From NCBI GenBank assembly GCA_019745555.1, contig JAIESX010000006.1, forward strand, positions 62,001 to 126,000: a stretch of DNA of 64,000 nt, read 5' to 3'. Source of the DNA: Burkholderiaceae bacterium (GTDB lineage Bacteria; Pseudomonadota; Gammaproteobacteria; Burkholderiales; Burkholderiaceae_C). The notes under the pieces are model-generated. The model was not told the DNA's origin. It ran no database searches and worked only from the letters and a program-made list of their open reading frames with translations. Positions 8,788 through 19,723 of this stretch are shown piece by piece (the stretch's first letter is position 1; the number at the start of each line of letters is the position of its first letter). The translations under genes were made by a program, and so were the position numbers.

Positions 8788-9267
8788 ATGATTGAAGGCG
8801 TGATGAAAGAAGGCTTCGTCACCACCAGCTACGACACGGTGGTGAACTGGGCCAAGACCGGCTCGCTCTGGCCCATGACCTTCGGTCTGGCCTGCTGCGC
8901 GGTGGAGATGATGCACGCGGCCGCCGCGCGCTACGACATCGCCCGCTTCGGCTCCGAGGTGTTCCGCGCCAGCCCGCGCCAGTCCGACCTGATGATCGTG
9001 GCCGGCACGCTGTGCAACAAGATGGCCCCGGCCCTGCGCAAGGTCTACGACCAGATGAGCGAGCCGCGCTGGGTCATCTCCATGGGTTCCTGCGCCAACG
9101 GCGGTGGCTACTACCACTACAGCTACTCCGTCGTGCGTGGCTGCGACCGCATCGTGCCGGTGGACGTCTACGTGCCGGGCTGCCCGCCCACGGCCGAGGC
9201 GCTGATCTACGGCATCATCCAGCTGCAACAGAAGGTCCGCCGCACGCAGACCATCGCGCGCGTCTGA
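8788..9267 (+). CDS. nuoB: NADH-quinone oxidoreductase subunit B
   Basis: NuoB carries iron-sulfur cluster N2, the last electron carrier before ubiquinone. The 159-residue protein contains the adjacent cysteine pair of the N2 site ([13 protein letters not shown]), the further ligands in [12 protein letters not shown] and [13 protein letters not shown], and ends in IARV. An AGGAAG site precedes the ATG. It lies 26 bp after nuoA and 13 bp before nuoC. Confidence 0.98.
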   Translation: MIEGVMKEGFVTTSYDTVVNWAKTGSLWPMTFGLACCAVEMMHAAAARYDIARFGSEVFRASPRQSDLMIVAGTLCNKMAPALRKVYDQMSEPRWVISMGSCANGGGYYHYSYSVVRGCDRIVPVDVYVPGCPPTAEALIYGIIQLQQKVRRTQTIARV

Positions 9268-9280
9268 ACGGAGCAAGCTG

Positions 9281-9889
9281 ATGACTGCTGTTGCCGTGAA
9301 TCCCGAGGCCCTCAAGACTGCCGTGGCCGCCGCGCTCGGCGACAAGGTCCGTCGCATCGACCTGCGCCTGGGCGAGGTGACCGTCGAGGTCGCCGCCCGT
9401 GACTACCATGCCGCCGCCCTGATCCTGCGCGATGCGCCGGACTGCCGCTTCGAGCAGCTGATCGATCTCTGCGGGGTCGACTACTCCACCTGGGGCGACG
9501 GCGCCTGGGAGGGTGCGCGCTACGCCGTGGTCTCGCACCTGCTGTCCGTGAGCCTGAACCAGCGCGTGCGCCTGCGGGTCTTCGCGCCCGATGATGACTT
9601 CCCGGTCCTCGATTCGCTGACCGATGTCTGGCGCGCTGCCAACTGGTACGAGCGCGAGGCCTTCGACCTGTATGGCATCGTCTTCGAAGGCCACGACGAC
9701 CTGCGCCGCATCCTGACCGACTACGGCTTCATCGGCCATCCCTTCCGCAAGGACTTCCCGCTCTCGGGTCACGTCGAGATGCGCTACGACGCCGAACTCA
9801 AGCGCGTGGTCTACCAGCCCGTGACCATCGAGCCGCGCGAGATCACGCCGCGCATCATCCGTGAAGACAACTACGGCGGGTTGAAATAA
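9281..9889 (+). CDS. nuoC: NADH-quinone oxidoreductase subunit C
   Basis: NuoC is a peripheral-arm subunit that supports NuoD and NuoB. The 202-residue protein has the 30-kDa subunit signature [41 protein letters not shown]. It is a separate gene here, not fused to nuoD as in E. coli. Only 2 bp separate it from the nuoD start. Confidence 0.98.
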   Translation: MTAVAVNPEALKTAVAAALGDKVRRIDLRLGEVTVEVAARDYHAAALILRDAPDCRFEQLIDLCGVDYSTWGDGAWEGARYAVVSHLLSVSLNQRVRLRVFAPDDDFPVLDSLTDVWRAANWYEREAFDLYGIVFEGHDDLRRILTDYGFIGHPFRKDFPLSGHVEMRYDAELKRVVYQPVTIEPREITPRIIREDNYGGLK

Positions 9890-9891
9890 CC

Positions 9892-11145
9892 ATGGCTGAG
9901 ATCAAGAACTACACCCTGAACTTCGGTCCCCAGCACCCGGCCGCGCACGGTGTGCTGCGCCTGGTGCTCGAGCTCGACGGCGAAGTCGTCCAGCGCGCCG
10001 ACCCGCACATCGGCCTGCTGCACCGCGCCACCGAGAAGCTGGCCGAGAGCAAGACCTACATCCAGTCGCTGCCCTACATGGACCGCCTGGACTACGTCTC
10101 GATGATGTGCAACGAGCAGGCCTACTGCCTGGCCATCGAGAAGCTGCTGGGCATCGAGGTGCCGCTGCGTGCCAAGTACATCCGCACCATGTTCGGCGAG
10201 ATCACGCGCCTGCTCAACCACCTGATGTGGCTGGGCTCGCACGGCAACGACTGCGGCAGCTCGACCATCCTGATCTACACCTTCCGCGAGCGCGAGGACC
10301 TCTTCGACATGTACGAGGCGGTGTCCGGCGCGCGCATGCACGCGGCCTACTTCCGTCCGGGTGGCGTCTACCGCGACCTGCCGGACAGCATGCCGCAGCA
10401 CCAGCCCAACAAGATCCGCGGTTCGCGCTCGCTGGCCGAGCTCAACGCCAACCGCCAGGGCTCGCTGCTGGACTTCATCGACGACTTCTGCGCCCGTTTC
10501 CCCAAGTGCGTGGACGAGTACGAGACCCTGCTGACCGACAACCGCATCTGGAAGCAGCGCACCGTGGGTATCGGCGTCGTGACGGCCGAGCGCGCGCTCA
10601 ACCTGGGCATGACCGGCCCCATGCTGCGCGGCTCGGGCGTGGCCTGGGATCTGCGCAAGACCCAGCCCTACGACGCCTACGACCGCGTGGACTTCGACAT
10701 TCCCGTCGGCAAGACCGGCGACAGCTACGACCGCTACCTCGTGCGCGTGCAGGAGATGCGCGAGTCCAACCGCATCATCAAGCAGTGCGTGGACTGGCTG
10801 CGCGCCAACCCCGGCCCCGTCATCACCGACAACCACAAGGTGGCGCCGCCGGCCCGTGAGGCCATGAAGTCCAATATGGAAGAGCTGATCCACCACTTCA
10901 AGCTCTTCACCGAAGGTTTCCGCGTGCCCGCTGGCGAGGCCTATGCCGCTGTCGAGCATCCCAAGGGCGAGTTCGGCATCTACCTCGTGAGCGATGGCGC
11001 CAACAAGCCCTATCGCCTCAAGATCCGTGCCCCGGGCTTTGCCCATCTGGCCACGCTCGATGAGCTGGCGCGCGGCCACATGCTGGCCGATGCCGTCGCC
11101 ATCATCGGCACCCTGGATATCGTGTTTGGAGAGATTGACCGATGA
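9892..11145 (+). CDS. nuoD: NADH-quinone oxidoreductase subunit D
   Basis: NuoD (49-kDa subunit) forms the quinone pocket with NuoB. The 417-residue protein opens with the signature [22 protein letters not shown] (quinone-pocket histidine region), contains [11 protein letters not shown], and ends with the conserved DIVFGEIDR. Its stop overlaps the nuoE start by 4 bp (ATGA), so translation is coupled. Confidence 0.99.
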   Translation: MAEIKNYTLNFGPQHPAAHGVLRLVLELDGEVVQRADPHIGLLHRATEKLAESKTYIQSLPYMDRLDYVSMMCNEQAYCLAIEKLLGIEVPLRAKYIRTMFGEITRLLNHLMWLGSHGNDCGSSTILIYTFREREDLFDMYEAVSGARMHAAYFRPGGVYRDLPDSMPQHQPNKIRGSRSLAELNANRQGSLLDFIDDFCARFPKCVDEYETLLTDNRIWKQRTVGIGVVTAERALNLGMTGPMLRGSGVAWDLRKTQPYDAYDRVDFDIPVGKTGDSYDRYLVRVQEMRESNRIIKQCVDWLRANPGPVITDNHKVAPPAREAMKSNMEELIHHFKLFTEGFRVPAGEAYAAVEHPKGEFGIYLVSDGANKPYRLKIRAPGFAHLATLDELARGHMLADAVAIIGTLDIVFGEIDR

Positions 11146-11630
11146 TCTCTGAGTCCACCAAGGCGCGCTTCGCCAAGGAAGTCGCGAAATACCCGCCTGA
11201 GCAGAAGCAGTCGGCCGTCATGGCCTGCCTGTCCATCGTGCAGCAGGAGCAGGGCTACGTCAGCACCGAGAGCGAGGCCGAGGTCGCCGCCTACCTGGGC
11301 ATGGCCCCGATGGCCGTGCACGAGGTCACGACCTTCTACAACATGTACAACCAGCGGCCGGTGGGCAAGTACAAGCTCAACGTCTGCACCAACCTGCCCT
11401 GCCAGCTGCGCGACGGCAGCAAGGCGCTCAAGCACCTGGAGCAGAAGCTGGGCATCGCCATGGGCCAGACCACGCCCGACGGGATGTTCACGCTGCAACA
11501 GAGCGAGTGCCTGGGTGCCTGCGCCGACTCGCCCGTGATGCTGGTCAATGACCGCACCATGTGCAGCTTCATGAGCAACGACAAGCTCGATCAGCTGATC
11601 GACGGCCTCAAGAAAGCGGAGGCCCAGTGA
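11142..11630 (+). CDS. nuoE: NADH-quinone oxidoreductase subunit E
   Basis: NuoE is the 24-kDa thioredoxin-fold subunit of the NADH-oxidising module. It holds the 2Fe-2S cluster N1a, with ligands in [11 protein letters not shown] and CLGACADSP. The product is 162 residues, normal for the family. The start overlaps the nuoD stop and the stop shares one base with the nuoF start. Confidence 0.98.
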   Translation: MISESTKARFAKEVAKYPPEQKQSAVMACLSIVQQEQGYVSTESEAEVAAYLGMAPMAVHEVTTFYNMYNQRPVGKYKLNVCTNLPCQLRDGSKALKHLEQKLGIAMGQTTPDGMFTLQQSECLGACADSPVMLVNDRTMCSFMSNDKLDQLIDGLKKAEAQ

Positions 11631-12982
11631 TGAAGGCTGAACAGATCCTCGCGCAGTTTGCCGCCACCGGCGTGCAGACATGCTTCCACGACCGCCACAT
11701 CAACCCGCAGATCTATGCCGGCCTCAATGGCAGCAACTGGCGCCTCAAGGACTACGAGGCGCGCGGCGGCTACCAGGCCCTGCGCAAGATCCTGGGCAAG
11801 GACGGCGGTGAAGGTCTCACCCAGGACCAGGTGATCGCCACCGTCAAGGAATCGGCCCTGCGCGGCCGTGGTGGTGCCGGCTTCCCGACCGGTCTGAAGT
11901 GGAGCTTCATGCCGCGCCAGTTCCCGGGCCAGAAGTACCTGGTCTGCAACTCGGACGAGGGCGAGCCCGGTACCTGCAAGGACCGCGACATCCTCATGTA
12001 CAACCCGCACATCGTGATCGAGGGCATGGCCATCGCGGCCTATGCCATGGGCATCACGGTGGGCTACAACTACATCCACGGCGAGATCTTCGAGGTCTAC
12101 GAACGCTTCGAGGAGGCGCTGGAAGAGGCGCGTGCCGCCGGCCTGCTGGGCAACAACATCGCCGGCAGCAACTTCAGCTTCCAGCTCCACGCCCACCACG
12201 GTTTCGGCGCCTACATCTGCGGCGAAGAGACCGCCTTGCTCGAGTCGCTCGAAGGCAAGAAGGGCCAGCCGCGCTTCAAGCCGCCGTTCCCGGCCAGCTT
12301 CGGTCTCTACGGCAAGCCGACCACGATCAACAATACCGAGACCTTCGCGGCTGTGCCCTGGATCATCCGCAACGGCGGCCAGGCCTACCTCGAGTGCGGC
12401 AAGCCCAACAACGGCGGCACCAAGATCTTCTCGGTCAGCGGTGACGTCGAAAAGCCGGGCAACTACGAGATCCCGCTGGGCACGCCTTTCAGCAAGCTGC
12501 TCGAACTCGCGGGCGGTGTGCGCAAGGGCCGCCAGCTCAAGGCCGTGATCCCTGGCGGTTCTTCTGCTCCGGTGCTGCCGGCCGACATCATGATGCAGTG
12601 CACGATGGACTACGACTCTATCGCCAAGGCCGGCTCCATGCTGGGTTCGGGCGCCGTCATCGTCATGGACGACAGCCGCTGCATGGTCGAGTCCCTGCAA
12701 CGCCTGTCCTACTTCTACATGCACGAGTCCTGCGGCCAGTGCACGCCCTGCCGCGAAGGCACGGGCTGGCTCTCGCGCGTGGTCGACCGCATCAAGGCAG
12801 GCCAGGGTCGTGCCGAAGACCTGGACCTGCTGGACAACGTGGCCGAGAACATCCAGGGCCGCACGATCTGCGCGCTTGGTGACGCTGCCGCCATGCCGGT
12901 GCGCGCCATGATCAAGCACTTCCGGCACGAATTCGAAGCCCACGTGGCGAACAAGACCTGCACGTCCGGGTCCCACGTCTGA
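11630..12982 (+). CDS. nuoF: NADH-quinone oxidoreductase subunit F
   Basis: NuoF (51-kDa subunit) binds NADH, FMN and cluster N3. The 450-residue protein has the NADH/FMN motif [13 protein letters not shown] and [14 protein letters not shown], and the 4Fe-4S motif [12 protein letters not shown] with its distant ligand in [12 protein letters not shown]. The ATG at 11630 overlaps the nuoE stop (TGATG). A GTG one codon earlier is possible but not needed. Confidence 0.98.
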   Translation: MKAEQILAQFAATGVQTCFHDRHINPQIYAGLNGSNWRLKDYEARGGYQALRKILGKDGGEGLTQDQVIATVKESALRGRGGAGFPTGLKWSFMPRQFPGQKYLVCNSDEGEPGTCKDRDILMYNPHIVIEGMAIAAYAMGITVGYNYIHGEIFEVYERFEEALEEARAAGLLGNNIAGSNFSFQLHAHHGFGAYICGEETALLESLEGKKGQPRFKPPFPASFGLYGKPTTINNTETFAAVPWIIRNGGQAYLECGKPNNGGTKIFSVSGDVEKPGNYEIPLGTPFSKLLELAGGVRKGRQLKAVIPGGSSAPVLPADIMMQCTMDYDSIAKAGSMLGSGAVIVMDDSRCMVESLQRLSYFYMHESCGQCTPCREGTGWLSRVVDRIKAGQGRAEDLDLLDNVAENIQGRTICALGDAAAMPVRAMIKHFRHEFEAHVANKTCTSGSHV

Positions 12983-12993
12983 GCGAGCACAAC

Positions 12994-15099
12994 ATGATTG
13001 AAATCGAACTCGACGGCAAGAAGGTGGAGATCGCCGAAGGCAGCATGGTCATGCATGCGGCCGAGAAGGCCAAGGTCTACATCCCGCACTTCTGCTACCA
13101 CAAGAAGCTCAGCATCGCGGCCAACTGCCGCATGTGTCTGGTCGACGTGGAGAAGGCGCCCAAGCCCATGCCGGCCTGCGCCACCCCCGTGACCCAGGGC
13201 ATGATCGTGCGCACCCAGACCGACAAGGCCCTCAAGGCCCAGAAGTCGGTCATGGAGTTCCTGCTGATCAACCACCCGCTCGACTGCCCGATTTGCGACC
13301 AAGGCGGCGAGTGCCAGCTGCAGGATCTGGCCGTGGGCTACGGCGGTTCGTCCTCGCGCTACCAGGAAGAAAAGCGCGTGGTCTTCCACAAGGATGTCGG
13401 TCCGCTGATCTCCATGGAAGAGATGAGCCGCTGCATCCACTGCACGCGCTGCGTGCGCTTCGGCCAGGAGATCGCCGGCGTGATGGAGCTCGGCATGAGC
13501 CACCGCGGCGAGCACTCCGAGATCGAGACCTTCGTCGGCCACAGCGTGGACTCCGAGCTCTCGGGCAACATGATCGACATCTGCCCGGTCGGCGCGCTGA
13601 CCAGCAAGCCCTTCCGCTACCAGGCCCGCACCTGGGAACTGGGTCGTCGCAAGTCCGTGTCCCCGCACGACTCCACCGGCGCCAACCTGATCGTCCAGGT
13701 CAAGAATAACCAGGTCCTGCGTGTCGTGCCGCTGGAAAACGATGCCGTCAACGAGTGCTGGATCGCCGACCGCGACCGTTACTCCTACGAAGCCCTCAAC
13801 GGTGCCGACCGCCTGACCACCCCCATGCTCAAGCAGGGCGGCGAGTGGAAGGAAGTCGACTGGCAGACCGCCCTCGAATACGTGGCCAATGGCCTCAAGG
13901 GCGTCAAGGACCAGCACGGCGCCAAGGCCGTCGGTGCGCTCGTCAGCCCGCACAGCACACTGGAGGAGCTGTACCTGGCGGCCGGCCTGATTCGTGGCCT
14001 AGGTAGCGACAACATCGACCACCGCCTGCGCAACGCCGAGTTCGGCAAGGCAGAGGGCGTGCGCTGGCTGGGTCTGCCGATCGCCGAACTCACGCAGCTG
14101 CAGCGCGTGCTCGTCGTCGGCTCCAACCTGCGCAAGGATCACCCGCTGTTCGCGCAGCGTCTGCGCCAGGCCGTGCGCCACGGTGCGCAGCTCAACACCA
14201 TCACGTCGAAGAAGCTGCTCAAGGACGCCGATGCCTGGGCGATCCGCCTGGCCAACGTCGTCGTGAGCGAAGCAGGGCAGTGGGCCCAGGCGCTGGCCAA
14301 TGTGGCCGCCGCCATCGCCGCCGAGAAGGGCGTTGCTGCGCCAGCCGCCGGCCAGACCACGCCTGAGGCCCAGGCCATCGCCAAGTCCCTGCTGGGCGGC
14401 GAGCGCAAGGCCGTGCTGCTGGGCAATGCCGCGGCCCATGCCGCCAACGCCTCCAGCCTGCTGGCCCTGGCCAACTGGATCGCGGCGCAGACCGGCGCCA
14501 GCGTGGGTTATCTCACCGAAGCCGCCAACACCGTGGGCGCGCAGTGGGCCGGTGCCCAGCCCCAGGCGGATGGCCTGAACGCGGGACAGATGCTGGCGGG
14601 CGGCCTCAAGGCGGCCGTGCTGCTCAATGTCGAACCCGAGGACACCGCCGCCGGCGCCGCCGCTGCCGCGGGTCTGAACCAGGCCGAGATGGTCGTCACG
14701 CTCAGCCCCTTCAAGACCAACCTGGCCTTCAGCGATGTGCTGCTGCCCATCGCGCCTTTCAGCGAGACCTCGGGCAGCTTCGTCAACGCCGAAGGCCGTG
14801 TGCAGAGCTTCCACGCCGTGGTCAAGCCCCTGGGCGAGACGCGTCCGGCCTGGAAGGTGCTGCGCGTGCTCGGCAACCTGCTGGGCGTGAGCGGTTTCGA
14901 CTTCGAGTCCTCGCAGGACGTGCTGGCTGCGGCCACAGCCAAGGCTGCAAACCTGTCCAACGCCACCCAGGCCGCCATCCAGCTCAACGCCCCGGCGGAC
15001 GAGCCTGTGTCGGCGGCCATCTACCAACTCGACGGCCTGGTCCGTCGCGCGCCGTCGCTGCAGCTGACGGCCGACGCCCGTGAAGGAGTGGCGGCATGA
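12994..15099 (+). CDS. nuoG: NADH-quinone oxidoreductase subunit G
   Basis: NuoG is the largest peripheral subunit and carries clusters N1b, N4 and N5. The 701-residue protein has an N-terminal 2Fe-2S ferredoxin domain ([19 protein letters not shown]), the His-Cys motif [18 protein letters not shown] and the second 4Fe-4S set [17 protein letters not shown] molybdopterin-oxidoreductase-like domain follows. It is shorter than E. coli NuoG (about 910 residues), which is usual for betaproteobacteria. The stop overlaps the nuoH start by 4 bp. Confidence 0.97.
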   Translation: MIEIELDGKKVEIAEGSMVMHAAEKAKVYIPHFCYHKKLSIAANCRMCLVDVEKAPKPMPACATPVTQGMIVRTQTDKALKAQKSVMEFLLINHPLDCPICDQGGECQLQDLAVGYGGSSSRYQEEKRVVFHKDVGPLISMEEMSRCIHCTRCVRFGQEIAGVMELGMSHRGEHSEIETFVGHSVDSELSGNMIDICPVGALTSKPFRYQARTWELGRRKSVSPHDSTGANLIVQVKNNQVLRVVPLENDAVNECWIADRDRYSYEALNGADRLTTPMLKQGGEWKEVDWQTALEYVANGLKGVKDQHGAKAVGALVSPHSTLEELYLAAGLIRGLGSDNIDHRLRNAEFGKAEGVRWLGLPIAELTQLQRVLVVGSNLRKDHPLFAQRLRQAVRHGAQLNTITSKKLLKDADAWAIRLANVVVSEAGQWAQALANVAAAIAAEKGVAAPAAGQTTPEAQAIAKSLLGGERKAVLLGNAAAHAANASSLLALANWIAAQTGASVGYLTEAANTVGAQWAGAQPQADGLNAGQMLAGGLKAAVLLNVEPEDTAAGAAAAAGLNQAEMVVTLSPFKTNLAFSDVLLPIAPFSETSGSFVNAEGRVQSFHAVVKPLGETRPAWKVLRVLGNLLGVSGFDFESSQDVLAAATAKAANLSNATQAAIQLNAPADEPVSAAIYQLDGLVRRAPSLQLTADAREGVAA

Positions 15100-16178
15100 T
15101 CGACGCCTTCTACAACTGGGGCCTGAACCTGATCGCCGCCGGCTGGTGGGCCGAGCTGGCCTGGCCGGTGCTCTGGATCCTGCTCAAGATCGTCTGTGTG
15201 CTCGCGCCGCTGATGGGCGCCGTGGCCTACCTCACGCTGTGGGAGCGCAAGCTGCTGGGCTTCATGCAGGTGCGCCACGGCCCCAACCGCGTCGGCCCGC
15301 TGGGCCTGCTGCAGCCGATTGCCGACGCGCTCAAGCTGCTGACCAAGGAAATCATCCAGCCCACGGCCGCGGCCAAGGGCCTGTTCGTGCTCGGCCCCAT
15401 CATGGCCATCATGCCGGCGCTGGCCGCCTGGGTGGCCATTCCCTTCGGGCCCGATGTCGCACTGACCAACGTCAACGTCGGCCTGATGTTGATCATGGCC
15501 ATCACCTCGATCGAGGTCTACGGTGTGATCATCGCGGGCTGGGCCTCGAACTCCAAGTACGCCTTCCTGGGCGCGCTGCGCGCCTCGGCGCAGATGGTGA
15601 GCTACGAGATCGCCATGGGCTTCTGCTTCCTGGTGGTGCTCATGGTCTCGGGCAGCATGAACATGACGGCCATCGTGGTGGGGCAGGGCCAGGGCTACTT
15701 CGCCGACATGGGCCTGAACTTCCTGTCCTGGAACTGGCTGCCGCTGCTGCCCATCTTCATCGTCTACCTGATCTCCTCCGTGGCCGAGACCAACCGCCAT
15801 CCCTTCGACGTGGTCGAGGGCGAGGCCGAGATCGTGGCCGGCCACATGGTCGAGTACTCGGGCATGGGCTTCGCCATCTTCTTCCTGGCCGAATACGCCA
15901 GCATGTGGCTGGTCTCCATCCTGGCCGTGGTCATGTTCCTCGGTGGCTGGTACCCGCCCATCGACAGCACCCTGTTCAACGCCATCCCGGGCTGGATCTG
16001 GCTTGGCCTCAAGACCTTCGTGGTGGTGTCCATGTTCATCTGGATCCGCGCCACCTTCCCGCGTTTCCGTTACGACCAGATCATGCGTCTGGGCTGGAAG
16101 ATCTTCATCCCGGTCACCCTGGTGTGGCTGCTCGTCGTCGGCATCTGGATGCAGACGTCGTGGAACATCTGGAACTAA
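15096..16178 (+). CDS. nuoH: NADH-quinone oxidoreductase subunit H
   Basis: NuoH is the membrane subunit that forms the quinone entry channel and links the arms of complex I. The 360-residue protein has about eight transmembrane helices, the conserved first loop [22 protein letters not shown] and the acidic loop [26 protein letters not shown], which is thought to couple quinone reduction to proton pumping. It overlaps nuoG by 4 bp and ends 9 bp before nuoI. Confidence 0.98.
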   Translation: MIDAFYNWGLNLIAAGWWAELAWPVLWILLKIVCVLAPLMGAVAYLTLWERKLLGFMQVRHGPNRVGPLGLLQPIADALKLLTKEIIQPTAAAKGLFVLGPIMAIMPALAAWVAIPFGPDVALTNVNVGLMLIMAITSIEVYGVIIAGWASNSKYAFLGALRASAQMVSYEIAMGFCFLVVLMVSGSMNMTAIVVGQGQGYFADMGLNFLSWNWLPLLPIFIVYLISSVAETNRHPFDVVEGEAEIVAGHMVEYSGMGFAIFFLAEYASMWLVSILAVVMFLGGWYPPIDSTLFNAIPGWIWLGLKTFVVVSMFIWIRATFPRFRYDQIMRLGWKIFIPVTLVWLLVVGIWMQTSWNIWN

Positions 16179-16187
16179 GGGGACGAC

Positions 16188-16691
16188 ATGCAAGCCGCAT
16201 CCGCCTTTTCCCTCAAGGACTTCTTCAAGAGCTTCATGCTGGTGGAGCTCGTCAAGGGCATGGCCCTGACCGGCCGCTACACCTTCGCCCGCAAGGTCAC
16301 GCTGCAGTACCCGGAAGAGAAGACCCCGCTGTCGCCGCGTTTCCGAGGCCTGCACGCGCTGCGCCGCTACGAGAACGGCGAGGAACGCTGCATCGCCTGC
16401 AAGCTCTGCGAGGCCGTCTGTCCGGCCATGGCCATCACCATCGAGTCCGAGGTGCGCAGTGACGGCAGCCGCCGCACCACGCGCTACGACATCGACCTGA
16501 CCAAGTGCATCTTCTGCGGCTTCTGCGAGGAAAGCTGCCCGGTGGACTCCATCGTCGAGACCCACATCCTCGAATACCACGGCGAAAAGCGCGGCGACCT
16601 TTACTTCACCAAGGACATGCTGCTGGCCGTGGGTGACCGCTATGAGCCCGAGATCGCTGCGGCCAAGGCGGCCGACGCGAAGTACCGCTGA
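16188..16691 (+). CDS. nuoI: NADH-quinone oxidoreductase subunit I
   Basis: NuoI holds clusters N6a and N6b, which relay electrons toward N2. The 167-residue protein has two ferredoxin-type motifs, [12 protein letters not shown] and [12 protein letters not shown], spaced as in all NuoI proteins, and an amphipathic N-terminal part that docks onto the membrane domain. Eight of eight cluster cysteines are present. Confidence 0.98.
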   Translation: MQAASAFSLKDFFKSFMLVELVKGMALTGRYTFARKVTLQYPEEKTPLSPRFRGLHALRRYENGEERCIACKLCEAVCPAMAITIESEVRSDGSRRTTRYDIDLTKCIFCGFCEESCPVDSIVETHILEYHGEKRGDLYFTKDMLLAVGDRYEPEIAAAKAADAKYR

Positions 16692-16718
16692 GGCGCCACG
16701 AACTAGCGAAACACGATC

Positions 16719-17360
16719 ATGGACGTCAAAACCGGTTTCTTCTTCCTGTTCTCGGCGGTGCTGCTGTTCGCGGCCTTCCGGGTCATCACGGCGCGCAACC
16801 CCGTGCACGCCGTGCTCTACCTCATGCTCTCCTTCTCGCAGGCCTCGGCCATCTGGCTGCTGCTGGAAGCCGAATTCCTGGCCGTCGCCCTGGTGCTGGT
16901 CTACCTGGGCGCGGTGATGGTGCTCTTCCTCTTCGTCGTGATGATGCTGGACGTCAAGATCGACCAGATGCGCCGCGGCTTCTGGAAGCACCTGCCGCTG
17001 GCCGCCACCCTGGGCGCCATCGTGGTGTTCGAGATGGCCGCCGTGCTGCTCACGGGCTTCCGTGTGACCGAGGAGCCGGCGGTGGCGCAGGCCATCGGTG
17101 AGGCGGTCGAGGTGGACAACGCCAAGGCCCTGGGCATCCTGCTCTACACCGAGTACGTCTATCCCATCCAGGTGGCTGCGGCCATCCTGCTGGTGGCCAT
17201 GATCGCCGCCATCGCGCTGACCCTGCGCGAGCGCAAGGACAGCAAGGCCATCGACCCGGCCATCCAGGTGCGCGTGCGCGCCGCCGACCGCCTGCAGATC
17301 GTCAAGGTCGCGCCCACCCAGGCCGTACCCGCTGCGGCCCCCGAGGAGAAGAAAGAATGA
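16719..17360 (+). CDS. nuoJ: NADH-quinone oxidoreductase subunit J
   Basis: NuoJ is a five-helix membrane subunit of complex I. The 213-residue protein has the family N-terminus ([51 protein letters not shown]), containing the helix with the pi-bulge used in energy coupling. A charged C-terminal tail of about 40 residues with Ala/Pro/Glu/Lys ends in EEKKE. The stop overlaps nuoK by 4 bp. Confidence 0.97.
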   Translation: MDVKTGFFFLFSAVLLFAAFRVITARNPVHAVLYLMLSFSQASAIWLLLEAEFLAVALVLVYLGAVMVLFLFVVMMLDVKIDQMRRGFWKHLPLAATLGAIVVFEMAAVLLTGFRVTEEPAVAQAIGEAVEVDNAKALGILLYTEYVYPIQVAAAILLVAMIAAIALTLRERKDSKAIDPAIQVRVRAADRLQIVKVAPTQAVPAAAPEEKKE

Positions 17361-17665
17361 CGCTCACGCTCGGTCACTACCTCACGCTGGGCGCCGCGCT
17401 GTTTGCCATCGCGGTCGTCGGCATCTTCCTGAACCGCAAGAACCTCATCGTGCTGCTCATGGCCATCGAGCTCATGCTGCTGGCGGTCAACCTGAACTTC
17501 GTGGCCTTCTCCCACTACCTGGGTGACATGCACGGCCAGGTCTTCGTGTTCTTCATCCTCACCGTGGCCGCGGCGGAATCCGCCATCGGCCTGGCCATCC
17601 TGGTGCTGCTGTTCCGCAACAAGTCCAGCATCAACGTGGACGAACTCAACGAGCTCAAGGGTTAA
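17357..17665 (+). CDS. nuoK: NADH-quinone oxidoreductase subunit K
   Basis: NuoK is a small three-helix, antiporter-related subunit. The 102-residue product has the two buried glutamates needed for proton transfer, in [15 protein letters not shown] and [17 protein letters not shown]. Its ATG overlaps the nuoJ stop codon. Confidence 0.98.
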   Translation: MTLTLGHYLTLGAALFAIAVVGIFLNRKNLIVLLMAIELMLLAVNLNFVAFSHYLGDMHGQVFVFFILTVAAAESAIGLAILVLLFRNKSSINVDELNELKG

Positions 17666-17670
17666 CAAGA

Positions 17671-19710
17671 ATGAGCGCAACCCTGAACGCATCCACCCTG
17701 CTGGCGGTTCCGCTGGCGCCGCTGGCCGGCGCCGTGCTGGCCGGCATCTTCGGCACCAAGATGGGCGGCAACTGGATCGGCCGCCGCCTCTCGCACAGCT
17801 TCACCATCCTGGGCGTGCTGATCGCCTTCATCCTCTCGGCCATGACGCTCAAGAGCGTGGCCATGGACGGCGCGCGCTTCAACGCCACCATCTACGAGTG
17901 GATGGTGGTCGGCGGCCTGAAGATGGAGGTCGGCTTCATGGTCGACGGCCTGACGGCCATGATGATGTGCGTGGTGACCTTCGTGTCCCTGATGGTGCAC
18001 ATCTACACCATCGGCTACATGGAAGAGGACGAGGGCTACAACCGCTTCTTCGCCTACATCTCCCTGTTCACCTTCTCCATGCTCATGCTGGTCATGAGCA
18101 ACAACCTGCTGCAGCTCTTCTTCGGCTGGGAGGCGGTGGGCCTGGTGTCCTATCTGCTGATCGGTTTCTGGTTCAACAAGCCCACGGCCATCTTCGCCAA
18201 CATGAAGGCCTTCCTGGTCAACCGGGTCGGTGACTTCGGCTTCATCCTCGGCATCGGCCTGATCGCCGCCTACACCGGCACGCTGAACTACAGCGAGATC
18301 TTCGCCAAGAGCGGCGAGCTCGGCACGCTGATCTTCCCGGGCACCGAGTGGCTGCTGATCACCGTGATCTGCATCTGCCTGTTCATCGGTGCCATGGGCA
18401 AGTCGGCCCAGTTCCCGCTGCACGTCTGGCTGCCCGACTCCATGGAAGGCCCCACGCCCATCTCCGCGCTGATCCACGCCGCCACCATGGTGACGGCCGG
18501 CATCTTCATGGTGGCGCGCATGTCGCCGCTGTACGAGCTGTCCGACGTGGCGCTGAACTTCGTCATGGTGATCGGCGCCATCACGGCCCTGTTCATGGGC
18601 TTCCTGGGCATCATCCAGAACGACATCAAGCGCGTCGTGGCCTATTCCACGCTCTCGCAGCTGGGCTACATGACGGTCGCCCTGGGCGCCTCGGCCTACT
18701 CGGTGGCGGTGTTCCACCTGATGACCCACGCCTTCTTCAAGGCCCTGCTGTTCCTTGCGGCCGGCTCCGTCATCATGGGCATGCACCACAACCAGGACAT
18801 CCGCTGGATGGGCGGCGTGCGCAAGTACATGCCCATCACCTGGATCACCTCGTTGCTCGGTTCCCTGGCCCTGATCGGCACGCCGCTGTTCGCCGGCTTC
18901 TATTCCAAGGACAGCATCATCGAGGCCGTGCACTTCAGCAACCTGCCTGGGGCCGGTCTGACCTACTACGCGGTGCTGGCGGGCGTCTTCGTGACGGCCT
19001 TCTATTCCTTCCGCATGTACTTCCTGGTCTTCCATGGCAAGGAACGCTACGACCAGAACCCGGACGCGCACCACGACGACCATCACCACGATCCGCACGA
19101 CGACGGCAAGCCGCACGAATCGCCCTGGGTGGTGACGGTGCCGCTGGTGTTGCTGGCCATCCCCTCGGTGGTGATCGGCTACCTCACGCTCATGCCCATG
19201 CTGTTTGGTGACTTCCTCAAGGACGCTATCACCGTCAACAGCGCGGCCCACCCGGCCATGGCCAAGCTGGCCGAGCTCATCCACGGCCCCCTGGCCATGG
19301 CAGGCCACGCCTTCAGCACGCCGCCCTTCTGGCTGGCACTGGCCGGCGTGGTGACGGCCTGGTACATGTACATGGTCAACCCGGCCCTGCCGGCGGCGAT
19401 CAAGCGCATGGCCCAGCCCGTCTACACCCTGCTGGAAAACAAGTACTACATGGACTGGATCAACGAGAACATCCTGGCGCGCGGCGCCCGTCTGCTGGGC
19501 GTGGGCCTGTGGAAGGGCGGCGACCAGGCCGTGATCGACGGCACCCTGGTCAACGGTTCCTGGAAGGTCGTGGGCTGGGTGGCCGGCATCGTGCGCTGGT
19601 TCCAGTCGGGCTACCTCTACCACTACGCTCTGGCCATGATCATCGGCATTCTGGTGCTCATGTCCTATTTCGTGACCTGGCCCACGCTGCGCGCCGTGCT
19701 CGGCCTCTAA
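17671..19710 (+). CDS. nuoL: NADH-quinone oxidoreductase subunit L
   Basis: NuoL is the distal antiporter-like proton pump of complex I with the long lateral helix. The 679-residue protein has the family core FFGWEAVGLVSYLLIGFW (key glutamate), KSAQFPLHVWLPDSMEGPTPISALIHAATMVTAG (key lysine and histidine) and YSTLSQLGYM. Residues 465-482 form a loop with seven histidines and six aspartates, not present in E. coli NuoL. The gene is 5 bp after nuoK. Confidence 0.98.
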   Translation: MSATLNASTLLAVPLAPLAGAVLAGIFGTKMGGNWIGRRLSHSFTILGVLIAFILSAMTLKSVAMDGARFNATIYEWMVVGGLKMEVGFMVDGLTAMMMCVVTFVSLMVHIYTIGYMEEDEGYNRFFAYISLFTFSMLMLVMSNNLLQLFFGWEAVGLVSYLLIGFWFNKPTAIFANMKAFLVNRVGDFGFILGIGLIAAYTGTLNYSEIFAKSGELGTLIFPGTEWLLITVICICLFIGAMGKSAQFPLHVWLPDSMEGPTPISALIHAATMVTAGIFMVARMSPLYELSDVALNFVMVIGAITALFMGFLGIIQNDIKRVVAYSTLSQLGYMTVALGASAYSVAVFHLMTHAFFKALLFLAAGSVIMGMHHNQDIRWMGGVRKYMPITWITSLLGSLALIGTPLFAGFYSKDSIIEAVHFSNLPGAGLTYYAVLAGVFVTAFYSFRMYFLVFHGKERYDQNPDAHHDDHHHDPHDDGKPHESPWVVTVPLVLLAIPSVVIGYLTLMPMLFGDFLKDAITVNSAAHPAMAKLAELIHGPLAMAGHAFSTPPFWLALAGVVTAWYMYMVNPALPAAIKRMAQPVYTLLENKYYMDWINENILARGARLLGVGLWKGGDQAVIDGTLVNGSWKVVGWVAGIVRWFQSGYLYHYALAMIIGILVLMSYFVTWPTLRAVLGL

Positions 19711-19723
19711 GGAGAAGAAGAAC

